DNA from: Aristolochia californica
Taxonomy: Eukaryota > Streptophyta > Magnoliopsida > Piperales > Aristolochiaceae
DNA length: 64,000 bases
Reading direction: 5' to 3'
Assembly: GCA_029961685.1 (NCBI GenBank)
Contig: JARWKL010000005.1
Span: 19,248,164-19,312,163, forward strand
Positions 1-14,100 of this stretch are shown here, in pieces; within the stretch, counting starts at the first letter, position 1, and the number at the start of each line of letters is the position of its first letter. Position numbers and translations under genes: made by a program. The notes under the pieces are model-generated. The model was given only the letters and a program-made list of their open reading frames with translations. It was not told the origin of the DNA and searched no databases.

Positions 1-3000
1 CTCGGGTAAATATCCCACCGCACGTTCACTTGAGAATTTAATGTGCTTTTGTTGTTCACTTTAAAAGGTTTGGATCAATTGGGCATTTGCATCTTTGACA
101 TATTTCAAGCATGCGTACCAGGATTTAAAACATGTTAGGATCAGTTAGAAATCTCTTTCTTATCAAATTCCAAGCCATTAGGGTTGAACTAGTGGAATTT
201 CCCAAACTTTGACAACAAATTTTTTGTGTTCGTTTGTGGTGTCTGAATAAATTTTTCGTTACTTAAATTTGTTATTATTTTTAATTTGATCCGTACATAA
301 ACTCTAAATTTTTATTTTGTTCTGATCTGTTTTGCCTTTATCTTCTGGTTTATGAGAGAATCGGAGAGTGAAAACTCAAAGTTTTCATTTAAGAAAAAAG
401 TGTACATCTAAAATGGAATGGAAAAGCACAAATGTAGAGAAAGATAATTCCAAAAAGTCTCTTTAACTTTTAGGGATTGCAAAATGTTTTAGTTTTTATA
501 CATTAGGTTTTGCAATGATCGGGAAAAGGTGGAGGCGGGGGATTTTTATTTGAGTGTTGACTCCCAATCCATAAGTAATTTCTTACAAAAATATAGCTAG
601 TTACGCATGATTGACTGATAAATCACTTTAAAAATCATCTACGATAATTAGTCAGCTTTTTTTAAATGGGCAAAATAATGGTTTGTTTGACTCGGGTATA
701 TATCCCACCGCGCGTTCACTTGAGAATTTAATGAGCCTTTGATGTTCATTTTAAAAGGTTTGGATCCATAGGGCATTTGCATCTTTAACATGTTTCAAGC
801 ATGCATATCCATATTTAAAACATGTTGGGATCAGTTACAAATCTCTTTCTTATCAAATTCCAAGCTATTAGGGTTGAACTAGTGGAATTTCCCAAACTTG
901 GACAAAAAATTTTTGTGTTTGTTTGTGGTGTGTGAATAAATTTTCTTTACCTACACATGTTACTGTTTTTAATTTTTTCCTTATATAAACTCTAAAATTT
1001 TCATTTTGTTGTGATATGTTTTGCCTTTGTCTTCTTATTTACAGGACAATTGGAGAGTAAAAACTCAAAGTTTTATTTTAAGAAAAAAGTGTACATCTAA
1101 AATGGAATGTAAATGCACAAATGTAGCTTGAGATAATTCCCAAAAGTCTCTGTAACTTTTAGGGATGCAAACTCTTTTAGATTATACATTAGGTGGTGCA
1201 ATTATCGGGAAAAGGGGAAGGCGGGGGATTTTTAACTAAGTGTTGACTCCCAATCCATAAGTCGTTTCTTACCAAAACATAGCCCATTATGTATGATTGA
1301 TCGATAAATCACTTTACAAATTGTCTATTATTGTTTGGTTAGCTTTTTGTAAATGGGCAAAATAATGGCATGTTTGACTCGGGTAAATATCCCACCGCAT
1401 GTTCACTTGAGAATTTAATGAGCATTTGTATTTTTCTTTAAAAGGTTTTCATCCATAGGAAATTTGCATCTTTAACATTTTTCAAGCATGCATATCCATA
1501 TTTAAAACATGTTAGGATCAGTTTGAAATCTCTTTCTTGTCAAATTCCAAGCCTTTAGGATTGAACTAGTTGAATTTCCCAAACTTAGACAACAAAACTT
1601 TTGCGTTCATTTGTGGTGTGTGAATAAATTTCCTTTACTTACATTTGTTATTGTTTTTAATTTGTTCCACACATAAACTCAAATAAATTTTATTTTGTTG
1701 TCATCGGTTTTGCCATTATCTCCTTGTTTACGAGAGAATCGAAGAGTGAAAACTTAAATTTTGATTTCAAAAAAAAAGTTTACCGCTTATATTGAATGGA
1801 AATGCACAAATGTAGAGACAGATAATTCCAAAAAGTCTTGCTAACTTTTAGGGAGTGCAAACTCTTTTAGTTTTTATACATTAGGTTTTGCAATGATCGG
1901 GAATCGAGGGAGGTGGGGGATTTTTAACTGAGCGTTGAGTCCCAATCCATTAGTCATTTCATACAAAAACATAGGACATTACGCGTGATTGACCGATAAA
2001 TCACTTTACATATCATCTGCGATTGTTACCTCAGCTTTTTGTAAAAGGGAAAAATAATGGTTTGTTTGACTCGGGTAAATATTCCATTGCAATTCACTTG
2101 AGAATTTTATTAGTGTTTGATGTTCGCTTTAAAATGTTTGGATCCATAGGACATTTGCATCTTGAACATGTTTAGAGCACGCATATCCATATTTAAAACA
2201 TCTTAGGATCAGTTAGAAATCTCTTTCTTATCAAATTCCAAGCTTTTAGGGTTGAACTACTGGAATTTCCCAAACTTAGACAACAAAACTTTTGTGTTCG
2301 TTTGTGGTTTGTGAACAAATTTTCATTACTTACACTAGTTACAATTTCTAATTTTTTCCATATGTAAACTCTAAAATTTTCATTTTGTTGTGATCTGTTT
2401 TGCCTTTCTCCTTGTTTACGAGAGAATCCAAGAGTGACAACTCAAGGTTATGCTTTAAAAAAAAAGTTTACATCTAAAATGGAATGAAAATGCACAAATA
2501 TAGAGAGAGATAATACCAAAAAGTCTTTGTAACTTTTTGGGACTGCAAACTCTTTTAGTTTTTATACATTAGGTTTTGCAATGATTGGGAAAAGGGGGAG
2601 GCAGGGACTTTTAATTGAGTGTTGACTCCCAATCCATAAGTCATTTTTTACAAAAACATAGCCTGTTATGCATGATTGACCAATAAATCACTTTTCAAAT
2701 CATCTGTGATTGTTAGGTCAACTTTTTGTAAATGGGCAAAATAATGGCTTGTTTGACTCGGGTAAATATCCCACCGAACGTTCACTTGAGAATTTACTGA
2801 GCGTTTGTTTTTCGCTGTAAAAGACTTGGATCCATAGGGCATTTGCATCTTTAACATGTTTTAAACATGCATATATATATTTAAAATATGTTAGGATCAG
2901 TTAGAAATCTCTTTCTTATCAAATTCCAAGCCATTAAGGTTGAACTAGTGGAATTTTCCAAACTTGGACAACAAAACTTTTGTGTTCGTTTGTGGTGTGT

Positions 3001-4096
3001 GAATAATTTTCTTTACTTACATTTGTTATTATTTTTAATTTTTCCCACACATAAACTCTAAAATTTTCATTTTGTTGTGATCTATTTTGCCTTTACCTAA
3101 AGTTTTGATTTAAAAAAAAAAATTTACATCTAAAATGGAATGGAAATGCACAAATGTTGAGAGATATAATTCCAAAAAGTCTCTGTAACTTTTAGGGACT
3201 TCAAACTCTTTTAGTTTTTATACATTAGGTTTTGCAATGATAGGGAAAAGGGGGAGGCGGGGGATTTTTAATTGACTGTTGACTGGTAATCCATAAGTCA
3301 TTTCTTACAAAAACATAGCCTATTACGCATGATTGACTGATAAATCAATTTACAAATTATCTGCGATTGTTAGGTCAGCTTTTTGTAAGTGGGCAAAATA
3401 ATGGCTTGTTTGACTCGCATAAATATCCCACTGCACGTTCACTTGAGAATTTAATGAACGTTTTTTTTTCAAATGGTTTGGATCCATAGGGCATTTTCTT
3501 CTTTAACATGTTTAGAGCATGCATATCAAAATTTAAAATATTTTAGGATTAGTTAGAAATCTCTTTCTTATCAAATTTCAAGCCATTAGGGGTGAACTAG
3601 TGGAATTTCCAAACATGGAAAACAAAAATTGTGTTCGTTTGTGGGGTGTGAATAAATTCTTTTTACTTACACTTGCTGTTGTTTTTAAGTTTTTCCATAA
3701 ATAAACTCAAAAATTTTCATTTTGTTGTGATCTGTTTTGCCTTCATATTCTTGTTTACGAGAGAATCGAAGAGTGACAACTCAAAGTTTTGTTTTAAAAA
3801 AAACTTGTACATCGTAAAAGGACTAGAAATTGACAAATGTAGAGAAAGATAATTCAAAAAAGTCTCTATAACTTTTAGACACAACAAACTCTTTAAGTTT
3901 TTGTACAATAGGTTTTGCAATGATCGGGAAAAGGGGGAGGCGGGGGATTTTTAACTGAGTGTTGACTCCCAATCCATAAGTCATTTCTTACAAAAACATA
4001 GCCCGTTACACATGATTGACGGATACATCACTTTAAAATTCATCCACGATTGTTAGCTCAGCTTTTTTTAAGTGGGCAAAATAATGGCTTGTATGA

Positions 4097-7000
4097 CTCT
4101 GGTAAATTTCCCACCGCACGTTCACTTGAAAATTTAATGAGCGTTTGTTGTTCACTATAATAGGTTTGGATCCATAGGGTATTTGCATCTTTAACATGCT
4201 TCAAGTATGCATATCCATATTTAAAACATGTTAGGACCAGTTAGAAATCTCTTTCTAATTAAATTCCAAGCCATTACGGTTTAACTAGTGGAATTTCCCA
4301 AACTTAGACAATAAAACTTATGCTTTCGATTGTGGTGTGTGAATAAATTTTCTTTACATACATTTTTTATTGTTTTTAATTTATTCCATACATAAACTCT
4401 AACATGTTTATTTTGTTGTGATATGTTTTGTCTTTATCTCCTTGTTTACGAGAGAATCGGAGCGTGAAAACTCAAATTTTTGATTTAAAAAAATGTTTAC
4501 ATCTAAAAAGGAATGGAAATGCACAAATGTAGAGAGAGATAATTCCAAAAAGACCCAGTAACTTTAGGAACTGCAAACTCTTTCAGTTTTTGTACATTAG
4601 GTTTTACAATGATCGGGAAAAGGGGGAGGTGGGGGATTTTTAACTGAGTGTTGACTCCCAATCCCTAAGTCATTTCTTTGAAATACATAGCATATTACGC
4701 ATGATTGACTGATAAATCATTTTACAAATCATCTGCGATTGTTAAGTTAGATTTTTTTATGTAGGCAAAATAATGGCTTGTTAGACTCGGTTAAATATAC
4801 CACCCCACAGTCACTTGAGAATTTAATGAGCGTTTGTTGTTCGCTTTAAAAGGTTTGGATCCATAGGGCATTTTCATCTTTAAATTGTTTTAAGCTTGCA
4901 TATACATATTTAAAACATGTTAGGATCAGTTAGAAATCTCTTTCTTTTCAAATTCCAAGCCATTAGGGTTGAACTAGTGGATTTTTCCAAACTTGGACAA
5001 CAAAACTTTTGTGATTGTTTGTGGTGTGTGAATAAATTTTCTTTACTTACATTTGTTATTGTTTTTAATTTTTTTCATACATAAACTCTAAAATTTTCAT
5101 TTTGTTGTGATCTATTTTGCCGTTATCTAAAGTTTTGATTTTAAAATAAAAGTGTACATGTAAAATGGAATGAAAATGCACAAATGTAGAGAGAGCTAAT
5201 TCCAAAAAAGTCTTTGTAACATTTAGGGACTGCAAACTCTTTTAGTTTTTAGACACTAGGTTTTGCAAAGATCAGGAAAAGTGGCAGGCGGGGGTATTTT
5301 AACTGAGTGTTGACTCCCAATCCGTCATTTCTTACAAAAACATAGGCATTTATGCATGATTGACCGAAAAATCACTTAACAAATCATCTGTGATTGTAAG
5401 CTTAGCTTTTTCTTAAATGGGCAAAATAATGGCTTGTTTGACTCTGGTAAATATCCCACCGCACAATCACATGTGAATTTAATGAGCGTTTGGTGTTCGA
5501 TTTAAAAGGTTTGGATCCATAGGGTATTTACATCTTTAACAAGTTTCAAGCATGCATATCCATATTTAAAACATGTTAGGATCAGTTAGAAATCTCTTTT
5601 TTATCAAATTCCAAGCCATTAGGGTTGGACTAGTGAAATTTCCCAAACTTGGACAACAAAAATTTTGTGTTCGTTTGTGGTGTATGTATAAATTTTCTTT
5701 ACTAACATTTTTTATTGTTTTTAATTTTTTCCGTATATAAACTCTAAAATTTTCATTTTGGTGTGATCTGTTTTTCCATTATCTCCTTGTTTACGTGAGA
5801 ATCGGAGAGTGAAAACTCAAAGTTTTGATTTAAGAAAAAAAGTTTACATCTAAATTGGAATAGAAATGCACAAATGTAAAGAGAGATAATTCAAAAAAGT
5901 CTCTGTAAGTTTTAGGGACAACAAACTCTTTTATTTTTATACATTAGTTTTTGCAATTATCGGGAAAAGGCGAGGCGGGGGATTTTTAACTAAGTGTTGA
6001 CTCCCAATCCATATGTCATTTCTTACAAAAACATAGCTCGTTACACATGATTGACATATAAATCACTTTACAAATCATCTGCGATTGTTAGGTCAGCTTT
6101 TTGTAAAAGGGAAAAATAATGGCGTGTTTGACTTGGGTTTGTTGTTCGCTTTAAATGGTTTGTATCCATAGAGTATTTGCATCTTTAACATCTTTCAAGC
6201 ATGCATATCCATATTTAAAACATGTTAGGATCAGTTAGAAATCTCTTTCTTATCAAATTCAAAACTTTTAGGGTTGAACTAGTTGAATTTCTCGAACATA
6301 GACAATAAAACTTTTGTTTTCGATTGTGGTGTGTGAATAAATTTTCTTTACTTATATTTTTTATTTTTTTGAATTTGTTCCATACATAAAATCTAATTTT
6401 TTTATTTTTTTGTGATCTGTTTTGTCCTTATCTCCTTGTTTACGAGAGAATCGGAGCGTGAAAACTCAAAGTTTTGATTTAAAAAAAAAAGTTTACATCT
6501 AAAAAGGAATGGAAATGCACAAATGTAGAGACAGATAATTCCAAAAAGTCTCAACAACTTTTAGGGACTGCAAACTCTTTCAGTTTTTGTACATTAGGTT
6601 TTGCAATGATCGGGAAAAGGGGGAGGCATGGGATTTTTAACTGAGTGTTGACTCCCAATCCATAAGTCATTTCTTACTAAAACATAGCCCGTTACGCATG
6701 ATTGACCAATAAATCATTTTACAAATCATCTGTGATTGTTAGGTTAGCTTTTTGTAAATGGGCAAAATAATGGCTTGTTAGACTCGGTTAAATATACCAC
6801 CTCATGGTCACTTGAGAATTTAATGAGCGTTTGTTGTTCGCTTTAATAGGTTTGGATCCATAGGGCATTTTCATCTTTAAATTATTTTAAGCATGCATAT
6901 ACATATTTAAAACATGTTAGGATCAGTTAGAAATCTCTTTCTTTTCAAATTCCAAGCCATTAGGGTTGAACTAGTGGAATTTTCCAAACTTGGACAGCAA

Positions 7001-8121
7001 AACTTTTGTGATCGTTTTTGGTGTGTGAATAAATTTTCTTTACTTACATTTGCTATTGTTTTTAATTTTTTTCATACATAAACTCTAAAATTTTCATTTT
7101 GTTGTGATCTATTTTGCCTTTATCAAAAATTTTGATTTAAAAAAAAGGGGTACATGTAAAATGGTATGGAAATGCACAAATGTAGAGAGAGATAATTTCA
7201 AAAATGTCTTTGTAACATTTAGAGACTGCAAACACTTTTAGTTTTTAGACACTAGGTTTTGCAAAGATCGGGAAAAGTGGCAGGCGGGGGATTTTTAACT
7301 GAGTGTTGACTCCCAATCATTAAGTCATTTCTTACAAAAACATAGCCAGTTACGCATGATTGACCGATAAATCACTTAACAAATCATCTGCGATTGTTAG
7401 GTCTGCTTTTTGTAAATGGGCAAAATAATGGCTTGTTTGACTCGGGTAAATATCCCACCGCCTGTTCACATGTGAATTTAATGAGCGTTTGGTGTTCGAT
7501 TTAAAAGGTTTGGATCCATAGGGCATTTGCATCTTTATCAAGTTTCTAGCATGCATATCCATATTTAAAACATGTTTTTATCAGTTAGAAATCTCTTTTT
7601 TATCAAATTCCAAGCCATTAGGTTTGGACTAGTGGAATTTCACAAACTTGGACAACAAAACTTTTGTGTTCATTTGTGGTGTGTCAATAAATTTTCTTTA
7701 CTTACATTTTTTATTGTTTTAAATTTTTTCCGTACATAATCTCTAAAATTTTCATTTTGTTGTGATTTGTTTTGCCATTATCTCCTTGTTTACGAGAGAA
7801 TCGGAGAGTGAAAAGTCAAAGTTTTGATTTAAGAAAAAAGTGTACATCTAAAATGGAATGGAAATGCACAAATGTAGAGAGAGATAATTCCAAAAAGTCT
7901 TAGGGACTGCAAACTCTTTTCATTTTTATACAATAGGTTTTGCAATAACAGGGAAAAGGGGGCGGAGGGGGATTTTTAACTGAGTGCTGACTCCCAATCC
8001 TTAAGTCATTTCTGAATAAAATATAGCCCGTTACGCATGATTCACCGATAAATCACTTTACAAATCATCTGCGATTGTTAGCTTAGCTTTTTGTAAATGG
8101 GCAAAATAATGGCTTCTTTGA
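4097..8121. repeat. Three-monomer higher-order duplication inside the satellite
   Basis: Copies 7, 8 and 9 (4097-6131) pair with copies 10, 11 and 12 (6132-8121). Copies 8 and 11 share GGTTAAATATACCACC, a 36-bp internal deletion, GACACTAGGTTTTGCAAAGA and AAAAGTGGCAGGCGGGGG. Copies 9 and 12 share CACATGTGAATTTAATGAGC and TTTGGTGTTCGATTT. Copies 7 and 10 share GAATCGGAGCGTGAAAACTC and TCTAAAAAGGAATGGAAATG. Copies 8 and 11 look about 95% identical by eye, clearly closer than random pairs. Copy 10 also lost about 45 bp near its start. Confidence 0.8.
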
Positions 8122-11100
8122 CTTGGGTAAATATTCCACTGCACATTCACTTGAGAATTTTATTACCGTTTGTTATGCGCTTTAAAAGGTTTGGATCCAT
8201 AGGGCATTTGCATCTTGAACATGTTTCAAGCATGCATATCCAAATTTAAAACATGTTAGGATCAGTAAGAAATCTCTTTCTAATCAAATTCCAAGCCATT
8301 AGTGTTGAACTACTGGAGTTTCCCAAACTTGGACAACAAAACTTTTTTGTTCATTTGTGGTGTGTGAAAACAATTTCTTGACTTACACTAGTTACTGTTT
8401 CTAATTTTTTACATACTTAAACTCTAAAATTTTGATTTTGTTGTGATCTGTTTTGCCTTTATCTCCTTGTTTACTAGAGAATCGAAGATTGAAAACTCAA
8501 AGTTTTGATTTAAATAAAATGTTTACACATCTAAAATGGAATTGAAATGCACAAATGTAGAGAGAGATAATACCAAAAAGTCTCTGTAACTTTTAGGGTC
8601 TGTAAACTCTTTTAGTTTTTATACGTTTGGTTTTGCAATGATTAGGAAAAGGGGGAGGCGGGGGATTTTTAACTGAGTGTTGACTCCTAATGCATAAGTA
8701 ATTTATTATACAAACATAGCCCGTTACATATGATTGACCGATAAATCAATTTACAAATCCTCTGCGTTTGTTAGGTGAGCTTTTTTGTAAATGGGCAAAA
8801 TAATGGCTTGTTTGACTCGGGTAAATACTCCACCGTATGTTCACTTGAGAATTTAATGAGTGTTTGTTGTTCACTTTAAATGGTTTGGATCCATAGGGCA
8901 TTTGCACCTTGAACATGTTCTAAGCATGCATATACATATTTAAAACATGTTAGGATGAGTTAGAAATCGCTTTCTTATCAAATTCCAAGCCATTAGAGTT
9001 GAACTAGTTGAATTTTCCAAACTTGGAAAAAAAAACTTTTGTGTTCGTATGTGGTGTGTGAATAGAATTTCTTTACTTACACTTGTTATTGTTTTTAATT
9101 TTTTCCACACATAAACTCTAAAATTTTCATTTTCTTGTGATCTATTTTGCCTTTATATTCTTGTTTATGAGAGAATCGAAGAGTGAAAAGTCAAAGTTTT
9201 GATTTAAGAAAAATGTGTTCATCAAAAATGAAATGGAAATGGACAAATGTAGAGAGAGCTAATTCCAAAATGTCTCTTTAACTTTTAGGGACTGCAAACT
9301 CTTATAGTTTTTACACATTAGGTTTTGCAATGATCGAGAAAAAGGGGAGGCGTGGGATTTTTAACTGAGTGTTGACTCCTAATCCATAACTCATTTCTTA
9401 CAACAACATAGCCCGTTACACATGATTGACCGATAAATCACTTTACAAATCATCTGCAATTGTTAGGTCAACTTTTTGTTAGTGGGGAAAATAATGGCTA
9501 GTTTGACTCGGCTAAATATCCCATCGTACGTTCACTTGAGAATTTAATGAGGGTATGTTGTTCGCTTTAAAAGGTTAGGATCCATAGGGTATTTTCATAT
9601 TTAACATGTTTAGAACATGCATACCTATATTTAAAATATGTTTGGATCAGTTAGAAATCTCTTTCTTATCAAATTCTATGCCTTTTGGGTTGAACTAGTG
9701 GAATTTCCCAAACTTGGAAAACAAAACTTTTGTTTTTGTTTGTGGTGTGTGATAATTTTTCTTTACTTACACATGTTATTGTTTTTAATTTTTCCATACA
9801 TAAACTCTAAAATTTTCTTTTTTATGTGATCTGTTTTGCCTTTATATACTTGTTTACGAGAGAATCGAAGAGTGAAAACTCAAAGTTTTGATTATAGAAA
9901 AATGTGAACATCTAACATGGAATGAAAATGCACAAAGTTAGAGACAGATAATTCCAAAAAGTCGCTGTAATTTTTAGGGACTGCAAACTCTTTTAGTTTT
10001 TATACATTAGGTTTTGCAATGATCGGGAAAAGGGGGAGGCGGGGGATTTTTAACTGAGTTATGACTTCCAATCCATAAGTCATTTCTTGCCCGTTACACA
10101 TGATTGATTGATAAATAACTTTACAAATCATCTGCGAATGCTAGGTCAGCTTTTTGTAAGTGGGCAAAATAATGGCGCTTATGACTCTCATAAATATCCC
10201 ACTGCACGTTCACTTGAGAATTTAATGAGCGTTTGTTGTTCGCTTTAAAAGGTTTGGATCAATAGGGCATTTGCATCTTTACATGTTTCAAGCATGTGTT
10301 TCCATATTTAAAACATGTTTGGATCAATTAGAAATCTCTTTCTTATCAAATTCCAAGTAATTAGCGTTGAACTAGTGGTATTTCCCAAACTTGGACAACA
10401 AGACTTTTGTGTTTGTTGGTGGTGTGTGAATAAATTTTCTTTACTTACATTAGTTATATTTTTTAATTTGTTCCATACATAAAATCTAAATTTTCATTTT
10501 GTTGTGATTTGTTTTGCCTTTATCTTCTTGTTTACGAGAGAATCGGAGAGTGAAAACTCAAAGTTTTGATTTAAGAAAAAAGAGTACATCTAAAATGGAA
10601 TGGAAATGCACAAATGTAGAGAAAGATAATTCCAAAAAGTCTCTTTAACTATTAGGGACTGCAAACTCTTTTAGTTTTTATGCATTAGGTTTTGCAATGA
10701 TCAGGAAAAGGGGGAGGCAAGGGATTTTAAACCAAGTGTTGACTCCCAATCCATAAGTAATTTCTTACAAAAATATAGCCCGTTACGCTTAAAGGACTGA
10801 TAAATCACTTTACAAATCATCTACAATTGTTAACTCAGTTTTTTGTAAATGGGCAAAATAATGGCTTGTTTGACTCGGGTATTTATCCCACCACACGTTC
10901 ACTCTAGAATTTAATGATTTTTTGTTGTTCATTTTAAAAGGTTTGGATCCATAGGGCATTTTCATCTTTAACATGTTTCAAGCATGCATATCCATATTTA
11001 AAACATGTTAGGGTCAGTTAGAAATCTCTTTCTTATCAAATTCCAAGCCATAATGGTTGAACTATTTGAATTTCCAAAACATGGACAACAAAACTTTTGT

Positions 11101-14100
11101 GTTCATTTGTGGTGTGTGAATAAATGCTCTTTACTTACACTTGTTACTATTTAAAAATTTTTCCATACATAAACTCTTAAATTTTCATATTTTTGTGATC
11201 TATCTTGCCTTTATCTTCATGTTTACGAGAGAATCGGAGAGTGAAAACTCAATTTTTTGATTTAAGAAAAAAGTGTACATCTAAAATGGAAAGGAAATGC
11301 ACAAATGTAGAGAGAGATAATTCCAAAAAGTCTCTGTAACTTTTAGGCACCGCAAACTCTTTTACTTTTTACACATTAGCTTTTGCAATTATTGGGAGAA
11401 AGGGAAGGCAGGGGATTTTTAAGTAAGTGTTGACCCCAAATCCATAAGTCTTCTCTTACAAAAACATAGCCTGTTATGCATGATTGACCAATAAATCACT
11501 TTACAAATCATCTGCGATTGTTAGCTCAACATTTTGGTAGTGGGCAAAAGAATTGCATGTTTGGCTCGGGTAAATTCCCACCGCATGTTCATTTAAGAAT
11601 TTAATGAGCGTTTGTTGTTAACTTTAATAGGTTTGGATCCATAGGGCATTTTCATCTTTAACATGTTTAGAGCATCCATATCCATATTTAAAATATGTTA
11701 GGATTAGTTAGAAATCTCTTTCTTATCAAATTCCAAGCCATCAGGGTTGAAATGGTGGAATTTCCCAAACATGGAAAACAAAACTTTTGTGTTCGTTTGT
11801 GGTGTGTGAATAAATTTTCTTTACTTACATTTGTTATTGATTTTAATTTTTTCCATGCATAAACTCAAAAATTTTCATTTTGTTGTAATCTGTTTTGCCT
11901 TTATATTCTTGTTTATGAGAGAATCGAAGAGTGAAAACACAAAGTTTTGATTTAAGAAAAAACTCTACATCTAAAATGGAATGGAAATGCACAAATGTAG
12001 AGAAAGATAATTCCAAAAAGTCTCTTTAACTTTTAGAGACTGCAAACTCTTTTAGTTTTTATACATTAGGTTTTGCAATGATCGGGAAAAGGGGGAGGCG
12101 GGGGATTTTTAACTGAGTGATGACTCCCAATACATAAGTAATTTCCTACAAAAATATAGCCCGTTACGCTTGATTGACCTAAAAATCACTTTACACATCA
12201 TCTGCGATTGTTAGCACAACTTTTAGTAAATGGGCAAAATAATTGCTTGTTTGACTCGGGTAAATATCCCACCGCACGTTCATTTGAGAATTTAATGAGC
12301 GTTTCTTGTTCGTTTTAAAAGGTTTGTATCCAAAGGGCATTTGCATCTTGAACATGTTTCAAGCACGCATATCCATTTTTAAAACATGTTAGGATCTGTT
12401 AGAAATCTCTTTCTTATCTAATTCCAAGCCTTTAGGGTTGAACTAGAGGAATTTCCCAAACTTAGACAACAAAACTTTTTTTTTCTTTTGTGGTGTGTGA
12501 ATAAATTTTCTTTACCTATATTTGTTACTGTTTTTAATTTTTTCCATACATAAACTTTAAAATTTTTATTTTGTTGTGATCTGTTTTGCTTTTCTACTTG
12601 TTTACGAGAGAATCGGAGAGAAAAAACTCAAGGTTTTGATTTAAAAAAAAAATTTACATCTAAAATGGAATGGAAATGCAAAAATGTAGAGAGAGAAAAT
12701 TCCAAAAAGTCTTTGTAACTTTTAGGGATTGCAAACTCTTTTAGTTTTTATACATTAGGTTTTGCAATGATCGGGAAAAGGGGGAGGCGGAGGATTTTTA
12801 AATGAGTGTTGACTCCCAATACATAAATCATTTTTTTACAAAAACATAGCCCGTTACGCATGATTGAACGATAAATCACTTTACAAATCATCTACGATTG
12901 TTAGCTTAGCTTTTTGTAAATGGGCAAAATAATGGTTTGTTTGACTCGGGTAAATATTCCACCGCACGTTCACTTGAGAATTTTATTAGCGTTTGTTGTT
13001 CTCTTTAAAGGGTTTAGATCCATAGGGCATTTACATCTTGAACATGTTTCAAGCATGCATATCCATATTTAAAACATGTTAGGATTAGTTAGAAATCTCT
13101 TTCTTATCTAATTCCAAGCCAATAGTGTTGAACTACTGGAAATTCCAAAACTTGGACAACAAAACTTTTGTGTTCGTGTGGTGTATGAATAAATTTTCTT
13201 TACTTACACTAGTTACTATTTCTAATTTTTTCCATACATTAACTCTGAAATTTTCATTTTGTTGTGATCTGTTTTGCCTTTATCTCCTTGTTTATGAGAG
13301 AATCGAAGAGTGAAAACTCAAAGTTTTCATTTAAAAAAAAAATTGTCATGTTAAATGGAATTGAAATGCACAAATGTAGAGAGAGATAATTCTAAAAAGT
13401 CTCTATAACTTTTAGGGACTGCAAACTCTTTTAGTTTTTATACATTATGTTTTGCAATGATCAGGAAAAGGGGGAGGCAGGGGATTTTTAACTGAGTGTT
13501 GACTTCCAATCCATAAGTCATTTATTAAAAAAACATACCCCATTAAACATGATTGACCGATAAATCATTTTACAAATCATCTGCAATTGTTAGGTTAGCT
13601 TTTTGTAAATGGGCAAAATAATGGCTTGTTTGACACGAGTAAATATCCCACCGCACTTTCACTTGAAAATTTAATGAGCGTTTGTTGTTCGCATTAAAAG
13701 CTTTCGATCCATAGGGCATTTGCATCTTTAACATGTTTTAGGCATGCATAAACATATTTAAAACATGTTAGGATCAGTTAGAAATCTCTTTCTTACCAAA
13801 TTGCAAGCCATTAGGGTTGAACAAGTGGAATTTTTCAAACTTGGACAACAACACTTTTGTGAACGTTCGTGGTGTGTGAATAAATTTTCTTTACTTACAT
13901 TTGTTACTGTTTTTAATTTGTTCCATAGATAAACTCTACAATTTTCATTTTGTTGTGATCTATTTTGCTTTTATCCAAAGTTTTGATTTAGAAAAAAATG
14001 TACATCTAAAATGAAATGGAAATGCACAAATGTAGAGAGAGATAATTCCAAAAAAGTCTCTGTAACTTTTAGGGACTGAAAACTCTTTTAGTTTTTATAT

